Of a DNA stretch of 64,000 nucleotides, positions 49,574 to 57,728 are shown piece after piece. The translations under genes and the position numbers were made by a program. The stretch is from Thermohalobaculum sp039027855 (lineage in GTDB: Bacteria; Pseudomonadota; Alphaproteobacteria; Rhodobacterales; Rhodobacteraceae). The notes under the pieces are model-generated. The model was not told the DNA's origin, made no database searches, and worked only from the letters and a program-made list of their open reading frames with translations. Location: NCBI GenBank assembly GCA_039027855.1, contig JBCCJI010000020.1, positions 1-64,000 of the forward strand. Reading direction: 5' to 3'. Within the stretch, counting starts at the first letter, position 1. Each line of letters begins with the position of its first letter.

Positions 49574-50041
49574 TCGGCGCTTTGGCGCATCGCGCTGCGT
49601 GAGAATTCGCGGCCTGCGGGTAACACGCTGCTCTGCATCACTTTCTCGCCGCGAAGCTCCATCGCAACGCCATCATCGCGCCTCGCGCGCGCCGCGACGC
49701 ACGGGCATGCATGGAGTGTGGCGTGAGCGTGCGTCGATGTTTGCCGACGGGACCCGACAGCTTTCCTTCACCCGTCTTGGCGTTTGCACCCCCCATCGCA
49801 GTCACGCGAAAGCCAACTCCCGAGCCCCTGCTGACAGAACGCTCGGCGTCTTTTCTAGGGGCTCGGATCGCGCGTGGCGGCCGCTCACGTTCAGACCACG
49901 CGACGCGTCAGCACGGGCGGTTTCGATGTCGCGCTTGGCCTGGCACAGGACGGTTTCACGCCCATCCCAAGCCTTGGCCGTGCTATATCCACCGCAAATC
50001 CGCCCATCGGGAGCGATCCCGGGGCTGTTCTGAGGTGCGCC
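49574..50041. other. 468-bp stretch before soxB
   Basis: No gene with a believable product or ribosome binding site is visible; the open frames here are Arg/Ser-rich. The promoter of the sarcosine oxidase genes is expected in this stretch. No glycine or other known riboswitch is recognised. Confidence 0.5.
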
Positions 50042-51286
50042 ATGAAGCCCTATTCCGTCTTCGCCGTCGCCCGTGAGGCGCTCCGCTATCACGAGGGGTG
50101 GGAGCGCGCCTGGGCCGATCCCGAGCCGAAGCGCCATTACGACGTGATCATCGTAGGCGCCGGCGGGCATGGGCTGGCCACGGCCTATTACCTCGCCAAG
50201 GAGCACGGCATCCGCAATGTCGGCGTGCTGGAGAAGGGCTGGCTGGGCGGCGGCAACACCGGGCGGAACACCACGATTATTCGCTCGAACTATCTGCAGC
50301 CGGCCTCGTCCTCGATCTACGAGCTGTCGCGCACGCTCTACGAGGATCTGAGCCAGCAGCTGAACTTCAACATCATGTTCAGCCCGCGGGGCGTGTTGAT
50401 GCTCGGCCAGACCGAGCATGAGCTGCGCGCTTGGAAGCGCACGGCCCATGCCAACCGCGCCGCGGGCATCGAAAGCGAGATGGTGAGCCCTGAGCGGATC
50501 CGGAAGATCGTGCCGATCATCAACACCGAGGGGCCGCGGTATCCGGTGCTGGGCGGGCTCTGGCAGCCGCGCGGCGGCACCGCGCGCCATGACGCGGTCG
50601 CCTGGGGCTATGCGCGCGCGGCCTCGTCCATGGGTGTCGATATCGTGCAGAAATGCGAGGTCACTGGCGTCGATGTCTCCAATGGCAAGGTCTTCGGCGT
50701 GCAGACCTCACGCGGGCCGATCACCTGCGACAAGCTGTGTATCGTGGTCGCCGGCCATTCCGGCGTGCTGGCCGACATGGCGGGCTTCCGCCTGCCGGTC
50801 GAAAGTGTGGCGCTGCAAGCGCTGGTCAGCGAGCCGATCAAGCCGGTGATCGACTGCGTGGTGATGGCCAACACCGTGCACGGCTATCTCAGCCAGTCTG
50901 ACAAGGGCGAGTTGGTGATCGGCGGCGGTGCGGACGGGTTCAACAACTACACCCAGCGCGGCAGCTTCCAGCATGTCGAGGAGACGGTGCGCGCGCTCTG
51001 CGAGACCTTCCCGATCATCTCGCGCCTCAAGATGCTGCGCCAGTGGGGCGGGATCGTCGACATGACGGGCGACCGCTCACCGATCATCTCGAATACCCCG
51101 GTCGAGGGCGTCTTCATCAACTGCGGCTGGGGCACCGGCGGGTTCAAGGCCATCCCGGGCTCGGGCTTTGCGACGGCCGGGCTGGTGGCTAAGGGCAGCC
51201 ATCTTGTGGCCAACCCTTTCAGCCTGGACCGCTTCGCCGAGGGTCGCATGATCGACGAGAGCGTGGCAGCGGCGGTCGCGCACTGA
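50042..51286 (+). CDS. soxB: sarcosine oxidase, beta subunit
   Basis: The 414-residue protein has an FAD domain (YDVIIVGAGGHGLATAYYLA), GNTGRNTTIIRSNYLQP and GGTARHDAVAWGYARAAS. The His in ARHDAVAWG (H183) matches the residue that binds FMN covalently in heterotetrameric sarcosine oxidases. The C-terminus ends NCGWGTGGFKAIPGSG. The enzyme demethylates sarcosine to glycine, passing formaldehyde to THF in the alpha subunit. The ATG at 50042 follows GAGGTG. The usual next gene, soxD, lies 1.6 kb away instead of a few bases, because three antisense small genes intervene. Confidence 0.95.
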   Translation: MKPYSVFAVAREALRYHEGWERAWADPEPKRHYDVIIVGAGGHGLATAYYLAKEHGIRNVGVLEKGWLGGGNTGRNTTIIRSNYLQPASSSIYELSRTLYEDLSQQLNFNIMFSPRGVLMLGQTEHELRAWKRTAHANRAAGIESEMVSPERIRKIVPIINTEGPRYPVLGGLWQPRGGTARHDAVAWGYARAASSMGVDIVQKCEVTGVDVSNGKVFGVQTSRGPITCDKLCIVVAGHSGVLADMAGFRLPVESVALQALVSEPIKPVIDCVVMANTVHGYLSQSDKGELVIGGGADGFNNYTQRGSFQHVEETVRALCETFPIISRLKMLRQWGGIVDMTGDRSPIISNTPVEGVFINCGWGTGGFKAIPGSGFATAGLVAKGSHLVANPFSLDRFAEGRMIDESVAAAVAH

Positions 51287-51314
51287 CGCCCGTTGAGGTC
51301 AAGCGGCGGCGATC

Positions 51315-51590
51315 TCAGTCGCCGCAGTCGCCGTCACCGTCAAAGTCCAGAAAACGACCGGCGCCGCTACCGCCGAAGGTGCCGCTGCGCCCGGGGCTCA
51401 ACGCCTTGTAGAGCCCTACGGCGACGACGAGGATCACCACACCGATCACGCCCAACGGGATGGTAAGCTCCGGCAGGATCTCGATTTCCTGCCCGAAGCC
51501 CTCGCGGAACTGGGCCATGAGGCCGAGCTCTGATCCGGACGACCCACCGCTGCCGTCCCCGGTGCCTGGCGCTCGCTTGAAATCAGCCAT
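51315..51590 (-). CDS. small membrane protein with Gly/Asp tail, unit A
   Basis: This 91-residue protein lies antisense inside the sox locus. It has a hydrophilic Gly/Ser-rich N-terminus, a membrane segment (LTIPLGVIGVVILVVAVGLY, residues 43-62) and a tail ending LDFDGDGDCGD. GGGAG lies upstream of the ATG. The acidic DxDxDxD tail looks able to bind a divalent cation, but this is speculation. It is the first of three related units (A 51315, B 51925, C 52462) sharing a single helix, a C-terminal Gly/Asp run and a conserved DNA block upstream. The family is not recognised. Confidence 0.65.
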   Translation of the reverse strand: MADFKRAPGTGDGSGGSSGSELGLMAQFREGFGQEIEILPELTIPLGVIGVVILVVAVGLYKALSPGRSGTFGGSGAGRFLDFDGDGDCGD

Positions 51591-51691
51591 CGGCGCGAGC
51601 TCCCTCTTGCGATGCGATGTTTCGTTAAGTCGAGTTCGCGGCAGTCTTATGGCATCGCCGCGTGCGCCCGGCCCGATGGCAGCGGGCGCCC

Positions 51692-51771
51692 GGCGGCGCA
51701 GACAGGCGATGACACCGCCGCATCAAAGCGGCGAACCTACCGGCTTCCCCATTGTGATTGGGATCAGAGAA
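51692..51771. repeat. conserved block A upstream of the small membrane gene A
   Basis: This 80-bp block aligns without gaps to 52231-52310 at roughly 70% identity by hand count. Shared runs include GGCGGCGCA, CGATGAC, ATCAA, GCGGCGAAC and GGGATCAGAGA. A more diverged third copy is at about 52751-52830. Each block lies 50-110 bp upstream (minus strand) of a small Gly/Asp-tailed gene. The other parts of 51591-51924 contain no further gene. Confidence 0.8.
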
Positions 51772-51924
51772 CGCCTCACCCGGGCTCCTGGCGCGGGTCG
51801 CGCCCCTGACAAAGGTTCACCCGAAGCATGGATGCTTGTCTTCGCTTTCGACAAGCACGCTACGGCATGCGTTGAAACAGGAATACAGTGCTCCAGCAGA
51901 TGTCGGACGGCGATATGGCGCGGC

Positions 51925-52128
51925 CTAATCTGTGCCGCCACCGCCTCCATCCCCACCGCCATCGCCCCATTGCCGCTCGGAACCGCCCGGCCCCTCGTAC
52001 CCTGATGTCTTGCTGCGCTTTGACCGCTTGATCAGCCGGTCGCGTAGCATGACCCAAAGGACGAAGGCCAAGATCAGCAGGGCGCCGATGCCCGCAACCA
52101 CTAGCTTTGCTGAGGAGGGTCCGTCCAT
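51925..52128 (-). CDS. small membrane protein with Gly/Asp tail, unit B
   Basis: This 67-residue protein starts MDGPSSAKLVVAGIGALLI and has a single helix (LVVAGIGALLILAFVLWVML), a basic stretch (RDRLIKRSKRSK) and a tail WGDGGGDGGGGGTD. The positive-inside rule puts the tail in the cytoplasm. The ribosome binding site is weak (AAGAGA). It matches unit C in layout: a short N-terminus, helix, basic linker, then a Gly/Asp run. Confidence 0.6.
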   Translation of the reverse strand: MDGPSSAKLVVAGIGALLILAFVLWVMLRDRLIKRSKRSKTSGYEGPGGSERQWGDGGGDGGGGGTD

Positions 52129-52230
52129 CTCGATATCTCTTTTTCCAAACTACTTTCCGAGCAACAATCAAGTCGTGGTGTTGTCGCGACCCCGGCATTG
52201 ATAGGTGGTTTCGATCCAGTTCTCGCACAA

Positions 52231-52310
52231 GGCGGCGCAAACGGCCGATGACATGGCCAGATCAAGGCGGCGAACTGTCGAAGCGCGCCGTGGTCATCGG
52301 GATCAGAGAC
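52231..52310. repeat. conserved block B upstream of the small membrane gene B
   Basis: This is the counterpart of the block at 51692-51771: same length, about 70% identity by hand count, with GGCGGCGCA at its start and GGGATCAGAGA near its end. The distance between block starts is 539 bp, which gives the size of one tandem unit. A short AT-rich stretch (52130-52190) separates it from gene B. Confidence 0.8.
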
Positions 52311-52461
52311 TTCAATTTCGCATGTCGAGGCGCGGCTTGCGCCCTTAAAAGCCTCGCCCATGACACAGACGTCTGAGATCGGCGTCACCAAGCGCTGGGC
52401 GGACCGTGCTGACACAGATCATCAGTCCGGCGGCGGACGTCAGGTGGCGGTGTCGCGCGGC

Positions 52462-52686
52462 CTAGTCGCCGCCGCCATCGCCGCCACAGTCTCCGTCACC
52501 GTCGGGACGCCTTCGGGCGGAATGACGGTTTTCGTAGGAGATTACGAAGCCCTCACTGTCGTCGTCGCTGCGGCCCTTGCGCCGTCGTCGCCCGCGTAAA
52601 AGTGAAATGAGCCACGAGACCGCGACGATGGCGATGAAGACCGCCGCCAGCTGGTGGCCGTCGAAGGTTCTCATGAACCAGTCCAT
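52462..52686 (-). CDS. small membrane protein with Gly/Asp tail, unit C
   Basis: This 74-residue protein starts MDWFMRTFDGHQLAAVF and has a single helix (LAAVFIAIVAVSWLISLL), a basic linker (RGRRRRKGR), an acidic patch and a tail PDGDGDCGGDGGGD. The tail DNA resembles that of unit A (both contain CAGTC.CCGTCACCGTC). The start at ATG 52686 has AAGGGACGGAG just upstream; GTG 52707 is also open. The conserved block of this unit is the most diverged and runs into the region just before soxD. Confidence 0.62.
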   Translation of the reverse strand: MDWFMRTFDGHQLAAVFIAIVAVSWLISLLRGRRRRKGRSDDDSEGFVISYENRHSARRRPDGDGDCGGDGGGD

Positions 52687-52886
52687 GGCTCCGTCCCTTA
52701 CACTCACGGCGTCGCATAGTGCAGGGACGCGACCGAAATGCGACCGGCTAGCGTCGCAGACGGGCGATGAAGCGGCGAGATCTGAACGGTGATCCGCCCC
52801 CGCTGGCCATAGTCATCGACATCGGGAAGAAAGTTGCCAGGCCGCCACTCTTTCGGGCGCGCCCCAGCCTGCCATCGGAGACGTCG

Positions 52887-53216
52887 ATGCTGATCCTCAC
52901 CTGTCCCTATTGCGGTGTCGACTGCGCCGAAACCGAGCTGCTGGCCGGCGGTGAGGCGCATCTGAAACGCGAAGGACCGGGTGCCAGCGACGCCGCCTTC
53001 GCCGGGTATCTCTTCACCCGCAAGAACCCGAAAGGCGTGCATTTCGAGCGTTGGCGCCACGTCTATGGCTGCGGCAAGTGGTTCCATGCGGCGCGCTGCA
53101 CCGTCACGCTCGAGATCTTCGCGACCTATCCGGCGGATGTCGAGGGCATCCCGGAGGCGGTGATCGCCGCCATCCAGGCGCGTCGGCCAAGCTGGTCGCC
53201 GGATCACTGGCGCTGA
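52887..53216 (+). CDS. soxD: sarcosine oxidase, delta subunit
   Basis: The 109-residue protein starts MLILTCPYCGVDCAETELLA and has the zinc ligands C6, C9, H58 and C62 (CPYC and RHVYGCGKWF). This is the small zinc-binding delta subunit of the heterotetrameric enzyme. The start at 52887 has GGAG 6 bp upstream; the frame is also open to 52767, through block C. It is followed after 26 bp by soxA. Confidence 0.95.
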   Translation: MLILTCPYCGVDCAETELLAGGEAHLKREGPGASDAAFAGYLFTRKNPKGVHFERWRHVYGCGKWFHAARCTVTLEIFATYPADVEGIPEAVIAAIQARRPSWSPDHWR

Positions 53217-53242
53217 GCGGCTGGAAAGGGAGGACGAACGCC

Positions 53243-56200
53243 ATGGCCCATCGCCTGCCCGAGGGTGGCCGCCTGATCGACCGCAGCCAGCCCCTCGCCT
53301 TCACCTTCGACGGCGCGACCTGCGCGGGGTTCGCGGGCGACACGCTCGCCTCTGCGCTGATTGCCAATGACCGCGTCATGGTCGGCCGCTCGTTCAAATA
53401 TCACCGCCCGCGCGGGATCATCGCTGCCGGCGCCGAGGAGCCGAACGCCCTGATGGGCATCGGGCAGGGCGGGCCGAAAGGGCCGCGCTATGAGCCCAAT
53501 CAGCGGGCCACTGCCGTCGAGTTGACCGAGGGGCTGGCCGCGGTCAGCCAGAACCACTGGCCAAGCCTCAAATACGATATCGGCGCGGTCAACGCGGCGG
53601 TGGCGGATGTGGCGCCGGTGTTCTCGGCCGGCTTCTACTACAAGACCTTCCTGAAGCCCCGGGCGGCCTGGAAGCACGTGTTCGAGCCGGTGATCCGCCA
53701 GGCGGCGGGGCTTGGCCGGGCTCCGGCCGGCGCCGATCCCGACCGTTACGAGCATGTGCATGCCCATGTGGATGTGCTGGTCGTCGGCGGCGGGATCGCC
53801 GGCATGGCGGCGGCGCGTGCGGCGGCCATGGGCGGGGCCGAGACCATGCTGGTCGAGCAGACGGCCCATTGGGGTGGCCATGCCCTCACCGATAACGACA
53901 CGACCATCGACGGGATGCCCGCGGCCGATTGGGCCGAGGCCGAGGCCGGGCGGCTGGCCGCGCTACCGGGGCTCACGATGCGCGCGCGGACCATGGCGGC
54001 AGGCTGCTACGACCATGGTTGGGTGCTGCTCTACGAGCGGCTCGGCGATCATCGCCCGGGCTGGGATGGGCCGCGCCACCGGCTCTGGAAGGTGCGGGCG
54101 GGGCGCATCGTCATCGCCACCGGCGCCATCGAGCGGCCGCTGACCTTCGCCAACAACGACCGTCCAGGCATCATGCTGGCGGGCGCCGTGCGGTCCTATC
54201 TCGCGCTTTGGGGCGTCTGCCCCGGCAAGCGCGCGGTGATCGTTGCGAACAATGATGACGCCTATCGCACGGCCCTTGCGTTGGCCGCGGCAGGCGCCGA
54301 AGTGCGCGCCGTGATCGACACGCGGTCCCGTGCGGCCGGGGCCCTGCCTGAGCGGGTGCGCGCCCTCGGCATTCCTGTCCACGAGGGGCATGCCATCACC
54401 TCGGTCACCGGCGGGCAGCGGGTCGAGGCGATCCATCATGGCCGCATCACCCGCCACGGCCTGATCGCGGCGAGCGAGAAGATCCATTGCGACCTGGTGG
54501 CGATGTCGGGCGGCTGGTCGCCCATCGTGCATCTCTTCAGCCATGGCGGCGGCAAGCTGCGGTGGGACGACGCGGCTGTGATGTTCCGCCCGGCGCCTGA
54601 GCGCGGCGCGCCCATCGGCGCGGATGGGGCGGTGACGACGTTCTGCGCGGGGGCTGCGAACGGGCACCTTTCGACCGCGGCAGTGCTGGAGGATGCGGCG
54701 GCGGTGGGGCGCTCGGTGGCGCCTCTGTCTGCGACCTCGGCATCTCTCCCAGAGACGACCGAAGCCGCAGGCCACGGCGCCGGAGCGGCACGCGGAGGCG
54801 CCGTGGTCGTCGAGCCCGACGAGGCCCCGGTCGAGGGCCACTGGTTCTCACCTGCCACGGCGAAGTATCGCCACGGCACCAAGCATTTCGTCGATTTCCA
54901 GAACGACGTGACGGCGGCCGATGTCTTCCTCGCCGCGCGCGAGGGCTATGAGAGTGTCGAGCACACCAAGCGCTACACCACGCTCGGCATGGCGACCGAT
55001 CAGGGCAAGACGTCCAACATCAACGGGCTGGCGTTGCTGGCCGATGCGCTGGGTGTGACGATCCCCGAGGTCGGCACGACGACTTTCCGCCCGCCCTATA
55101 CCCCGATCAGCCTGGGCGCCATCGCCGGTGCCGCGCGCGGCCCGCTGTTCAAGCCGACGCGCCTCAGCCCGATGGATGCCTGGCACGCCGAGAACGGCGC
55201 CGATTGGGAGCCGGTCGGCGATTGGCGACGTCCCTATCGCTATCAGCAGGGCGGCGAGGACCGCGAGGCCTCGGTCAAGCGCGAGGTCCTGAACACGCGC
55301 CAGAAGGTCGGGCTGCTCGACGCCTCAACACTCGGCAAGATCGTGGTGGCGGGGCCCGATGCGGGGCGTTTCCTCGACCGCGTCTACACCAACATGATGT
55401 CGACCCTAAAGGTCGGGCGCTGCCGCTACGGCCTGATGTGCAACGAGAACGGCTTTCTGTTCGATGATGGCGTCGTCGTGCGTCTCGGCGAGGACCGGTT
55501 CCTCTGTCACACCACCACCGGCGGCTCCGATCGGGTGCACGGCCATCTTGAGGAATGGCTGCAGACCGAGTGGTTCGACCTGCAAGTCCATACCGTCAAC
55601 CAGACCGAGCAATGGGCGCAGGTCGCGGTTGCGGGGCCGGAGGCGCGACGCCTGCTGGAGAGCATCGAGAGCGACATCGATCTCTCGGCCGAGGCGCTGC
55701 CCTTCATGAGCTATGCCGAGGGGGTGCTGGCGGGCATGCCCGCGCGGGTCTTCCGCATCTCCTTCTCGGGCGAGCTCGGCTTTGAGGTGGCGGTGCCCGC
55801 GGCGCAGGGCCGGGCGCTCTGGGACCTGCTGCTCGAACGCGGCGCCGCCTTCGGCGCCATGCCATACGGCACCGAGGCGCTGCATGTGATGCGGGCCGAG
55901 AAGGGCTTCATCATGATCGGCGATGAGACCGACGGTACGGTGACGCCGCAGGATCTCGGCCTGCACTGGGCGGTGTCGAAGAAGAAGGACGACTTCATCG
56001 GCAAGCGTGCACATTTGCGCACCGATCTCGTCCGCTCGGGCCGCAAGCAGCTTGTGGGGCTGCTGACCGAGAACCCCGAGGAGCGGCTGCCCGACGGCGC
56101 CCATGCGGTCGAGAAACCCGACCGCCCCGCGCCGCAGCGTACCATCGGGCATGTGACCTCGACCTATCACTCCCCCACGCTCGGCCGGTCCATCGCCATG

Positions 56201-56338
56201 GCGCTGATCGAGGACGGTGCGGCGCTCAGGGAAGAGGGCGCGACGCTCAGCTTCCCGGTCGAGGAGGGCAAGGTGATTAAGGCCGTCGTCTGTGATCCGG
56301 TGTTCTACGACCGCGAGGGGGAGAGGCTCCATGGCTGA
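53243..56338 (+). CDS. soxA: sarcosine oxidase, alpha subunit
   Basis: The 1031-residue protein has an N-terminal 2Fe-2S-like fold (PLAFTFDGATCAGFAGDTLA), an NAD-binding domain (DVLVVGGGIAGMAAARAAAM), a second dinucleotide domain (RPGIMLAGAVRSYLALWGV) and a C-terminal folate-binding GcvT half (RQKVGLLDASTLGKIVVAGP, ISFSGELGFEVAVPA, MRAEKGFIMIGDE). It couples sarcosine demethylation to THF. About residues 490-535 is a Ser/Ala/Glu-rich linker (TSASLPETTEAAGHGAGAAR) that makes it somewhat longer than usual. AAAGGGAGG precedes the ATG. Confidence 0.95.
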   Translation: MAHRLPEGGRLIDRSQPLAFTFDGATCAGFAGDTLASALIANDRVMVGRSFKYHRPRGIIAAGAEEPNALMGIGQGGPKGPRYEPNQRATAVELTEGLAAVSQNHWPSLKYDIGAVNAAVADVAPVFSAGFYYKTFLKPRAAWKHVFEPVIRQAAGLGRAPAGADPDRYEHVHAHVDVLVVGGGIAGMAAARAAAMGGAETMLVEQTAHWGGHALTDNDTTIDGMPAADWAEAEAGRLAALPGLTMRARTMAAGCYDHGWVLLYERLGDHRPGWDGPRHRLWKVRAGRIVIATGAIERPLTFANNDRPGIMLAGAVRSYLALWGVCPGKRAVIVANNDDAYRTALALAAAGAEVRAVIDTRSRAAGALPERVRALGIPVHEGHAITSVTGGQRVEAIHHGRITRHGLIAASEKIHCDLVAMSGGWSPIVHLFSHGGGKLRWDDAAVMFRPAPERGAPIGADGAVTTFCAGAANGHLSTAAVLEDAAAVGRSVAPLSATSASLPETTEAAGHGAGAARGGAVVVEPDEAPVEGHWFSPATAKYRHGTKHFVDFQNDVTAADVFLAAREGYESVEHTKRYTTLGMATDQGKTSNINGLALLADALGVTIPEVGTTTFRPPYTPISLGAIAGAARGPLFKPTRLSPMDAWHAENGADWEPVGDWRRPYRYQQGGEDREASVKREVLNTRQKVGLLDASTLGKIVVAGPDAGRFLDRVYTNMMSTLKVGRCRYGLMCNENGFLFDDGVVVRLGEDRFLCHTTTGGSDRVHGHLEEWLQTEWFDLQVHTVNQTEQWAQVAVAGPEARRLLESIESDIDLSAEALPFMSYAEGVLAGMPARVFRISFSGELGFEVAVPAAQGRALWDLLLERGAAFGAMPYGTEALHVMRAEKGFIMIGDETDGTVTPQDLGLHWAVSKKKDDFIGKRAHLRTDLVRSGRKQLVGLLTENPEERLPDGAHAVEKPDRPAPQRTIGHVTSTYHSPTLGRSIAMALIEDGAALREEGATLSFPVEEGKVIKAVVCDPVFYDREGERLHG

Positions 56339-56912
56339 GGACGCGGTGTTGAGCGAGACCGAGGGCCTCACCGTCCGGCGCGAGGATGCCGTCGGCATGG
56401 TGACGCTGAAGGCCGATCTCTCCGTGGCGCCGGTCGCGGCGGCGATCGAGGCAGCCACCGGCGCCCCCATTCCAGCGCGGCTACGGGCGTCGGTGGGCGA
56501 GGGCGACGCGGGCCCCGCCACTGTGGTGTGGATGGCGCCGGACGAGGTGCTGATCGTCTCTGCGCCAGAGGCCGCGGGCGGGGTCGTCGAGATGCTGGAG
56601 ACCCGCCTTGCCGGGAACCACGTGCTGGCGCTCGACATGTCATCGGCCCGGGCGGTTTTTTGGCTTGAGGGGCCTCGCTGGCGCGAGGTGATCGCCAAGG
56701 GCGCGCCGGTGGACCTGCGCCCGGCTGCCTTCGGCGCCGGTACGGCGCGGCGCACGCATCTGGGCCAGGTTGCCGTCGGTTTCTGGGCCGATCCCGCCGA
56801 TGCCAACCGGGTGACGCTGGTCTGTTTCCGCTCGGTCGCCGATTATGTTGCTGCCTGGCTGATCGAGGCCGCGCGGCCCGAGGGCGCCGTCGGCCTGTTC
56901 GCTGAGGCCTGA
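56331..56912 (+). CDS. soxG: sarcosine oxidase, gamma subunit
   Basis: The 193-residue protein overlaps the soxA stop by 8 bp. It has VTLKADLSVAPVAAAIEAAT, WMAPDEVLIVSAPEAAGGVV, ALDMSSARAVFWLEGPRWRE, VIAKGAPVDLRPAAFGAGTA, and RRTHLGQVAVGFWAD, the typical gamma-subunit GcvT-like fold. The role is structural within the tetramer. It is the last gene of the sox set. Confidence 0.94.
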   Translation: MAEDAVLSETEGLTVRREDAVGMVTLKADLSVAPVAAAIEAATGAPIPARLRASVGEGDAGPATVVWMAPDEVLIVSAPEAAGGVVEMLETRLAGNHVLALDMSSARAVFWLEGPRWREVIAKGAPVDLRPAAFGAGTARRTHLGQVAVGFWADPADANRVTLVCFRSVADYVAAWLIEAARPEGAVGLFAEA

Positions 56913-57150
56913 CACCGGGCGGCCCGGCTTTTTCAGCGCAAGACGTAAATCCCACCCAACGGTGACCGCGGCCCAGCCCGTCGGGCGCAGCTATCTCGCA
57001 AATGCGAAGGCCGGTATGCGCCGGATGGGGGTGCCGACAGGCGCCGTCTTGTCTACGTCATTGGCTATCCAAAGGGGCCGCGCGACGGACGCCGCGACGC
57101 AGACCGCGATCCGGCACGCCACGCGACCCGGCAACCCTGGGAATGGACCA

Positions 57151-57390
57151 ATGCGCTTTATCGACGACCTGGAAAACTCGACTGACAACGCCCTGCCGAC
57201 GCCTGCGGACGTGGAGGCCAAGCTGCGCACGGCGCAGGCCATGCGCGGCGCCGCTATGGCGCGCCACATCGCCAGTTTCTGGACGATGCTATCGCGCGTG
57301 ACGACGCCGAAGCCCCGTGCGGCTACACATTCGGCGAGGCCCGGCCTCGCCCGCGGGATCGGGCGTGTCGGCGCCACTGCCGAAGGCTGA
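57151..57390 (+). CDS. small hypothetical protein
   Basis: This 79-residue frame starts MRFIDDLENSTDNALPTPAD and has a helical part (VEAKLRTAQAMRGAAMARHI then ASFWTMLSR). The layout, an acidic N-terminus then a basic amphipathic helix, resembles short DUF1127-like alphaproteobacterial proteins, but the typical motif is not clear. The ATG has GGGAATGG upstream. The C-terminal 30 residues are Arg/Ala-rich and less convincing. 56913-57150 holds nothing else recognisable. Confidence 0.45.
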   Translation: MRFIDDLENSTDNALPTPADVEAKLRTAQAMRGAAMARHIASFWTMLSRVTTPKPRAATHSARPGLARGIGRVGATAEG

Positions 57391-57524
57391 GCCGCAGACG
57401 GCTGAGCGAGAGGGGACTGAGCCACAGAGGACCGAACGGCCACGCCGCTGCGACTATCTCGCCGCTGGAAAGGCTTGCATCCCTCGCGCCGACGCTTCAG
57501 CGTGGGCCCAGGCTGAAGCAAGCG

Positions 57525-57538
57525 AAAGGAGGTGATCC
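57525..57538 (+). promoter_or_regulatory. perfect full-length Shine-Dalgarno sequence
   Basis: AAAGGAGGTGATCC is complementary over its whole length to the 3' end of 16S rRNA, far longer than ordinary sites in this window. GGAGG lies 7 bp before ATG 57540. Eight of its bases (AGGAGGTG, 57527-57534) are also complementary to CACCTCCT at 57609-57616, near the end of the ORF it serves. Confidence 0.8.
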
Positions 57539-57539
57539 G

Positions 57540-57620
57540 ATGTCGAGTGGATTGATTGGGCGGCACGGTCAGGATGCGGTTGGATTTGGGGGCGCGAAGC
57601 AGCCTTTGCACCTCCTCTGA
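57540..57620 (+). CDS. 26-residue leader ORF
   Basis: ATG 57540 to TGA 57618-57620 encodes 26 residues, starting MSSGLIGRHGQ and ending KQPLHLL. It has a perfect Shine-Dalgarno sequence and ends within an anti-Shine-Dalgarno string. It is followed 47 bp later by a strong intrinsic terminator and then a GNAT gene at 57729. The peptide has no run of a single amino acid as in classical attenuators. I infer a leader peptide that couples ribosome movement to downstream expression. The peptide family is not known to me. Confidence 0.6.
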   Translation: MSSGLIGRHGQDAVGFGGAKQPLHLL

Positions 57621-57666
57621 CGATCGGGGGCCGGGCCCGTCAGGGCCGGACTGCCCGCTTCCACGG

Positions 57667-57694
57667 GGCCCGCGCCATTGGCGCGGGCCTTTTC
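57667..57694 (+). terminator. intrinsic terminator or attenuator
   Basis: GGCCCGCGCC (57667-57676), loop ATT, GGCGCGGGCC (57680-57689) followed by TTTTCC: a perfect 10-bp GC stem plus a T tract. It lies 47 bp after the leader ORF and 35 bp before the GNAT gene. GC-rich sequence before it (GGGCCGGGCCCG near 57631) could pair with the right arm as an alternative structure. Confidence 0.85.
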
Positions 57695-57728
57695 CTTTCG
57701 TCTCTCCCTTGCCCGGTGAGGGGGCCGC

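Noticed and set aside
57520..57545. Possible remnant of a 16S rRNA 3' end on the minus strand
   Set aside because: GGATCACCTCCTTTC matches the 16S tail, but the bases before it do not resemble 16S rRNA. A Shine-Dalgarno at correct distance from an ATG on the plus strand explains it better.
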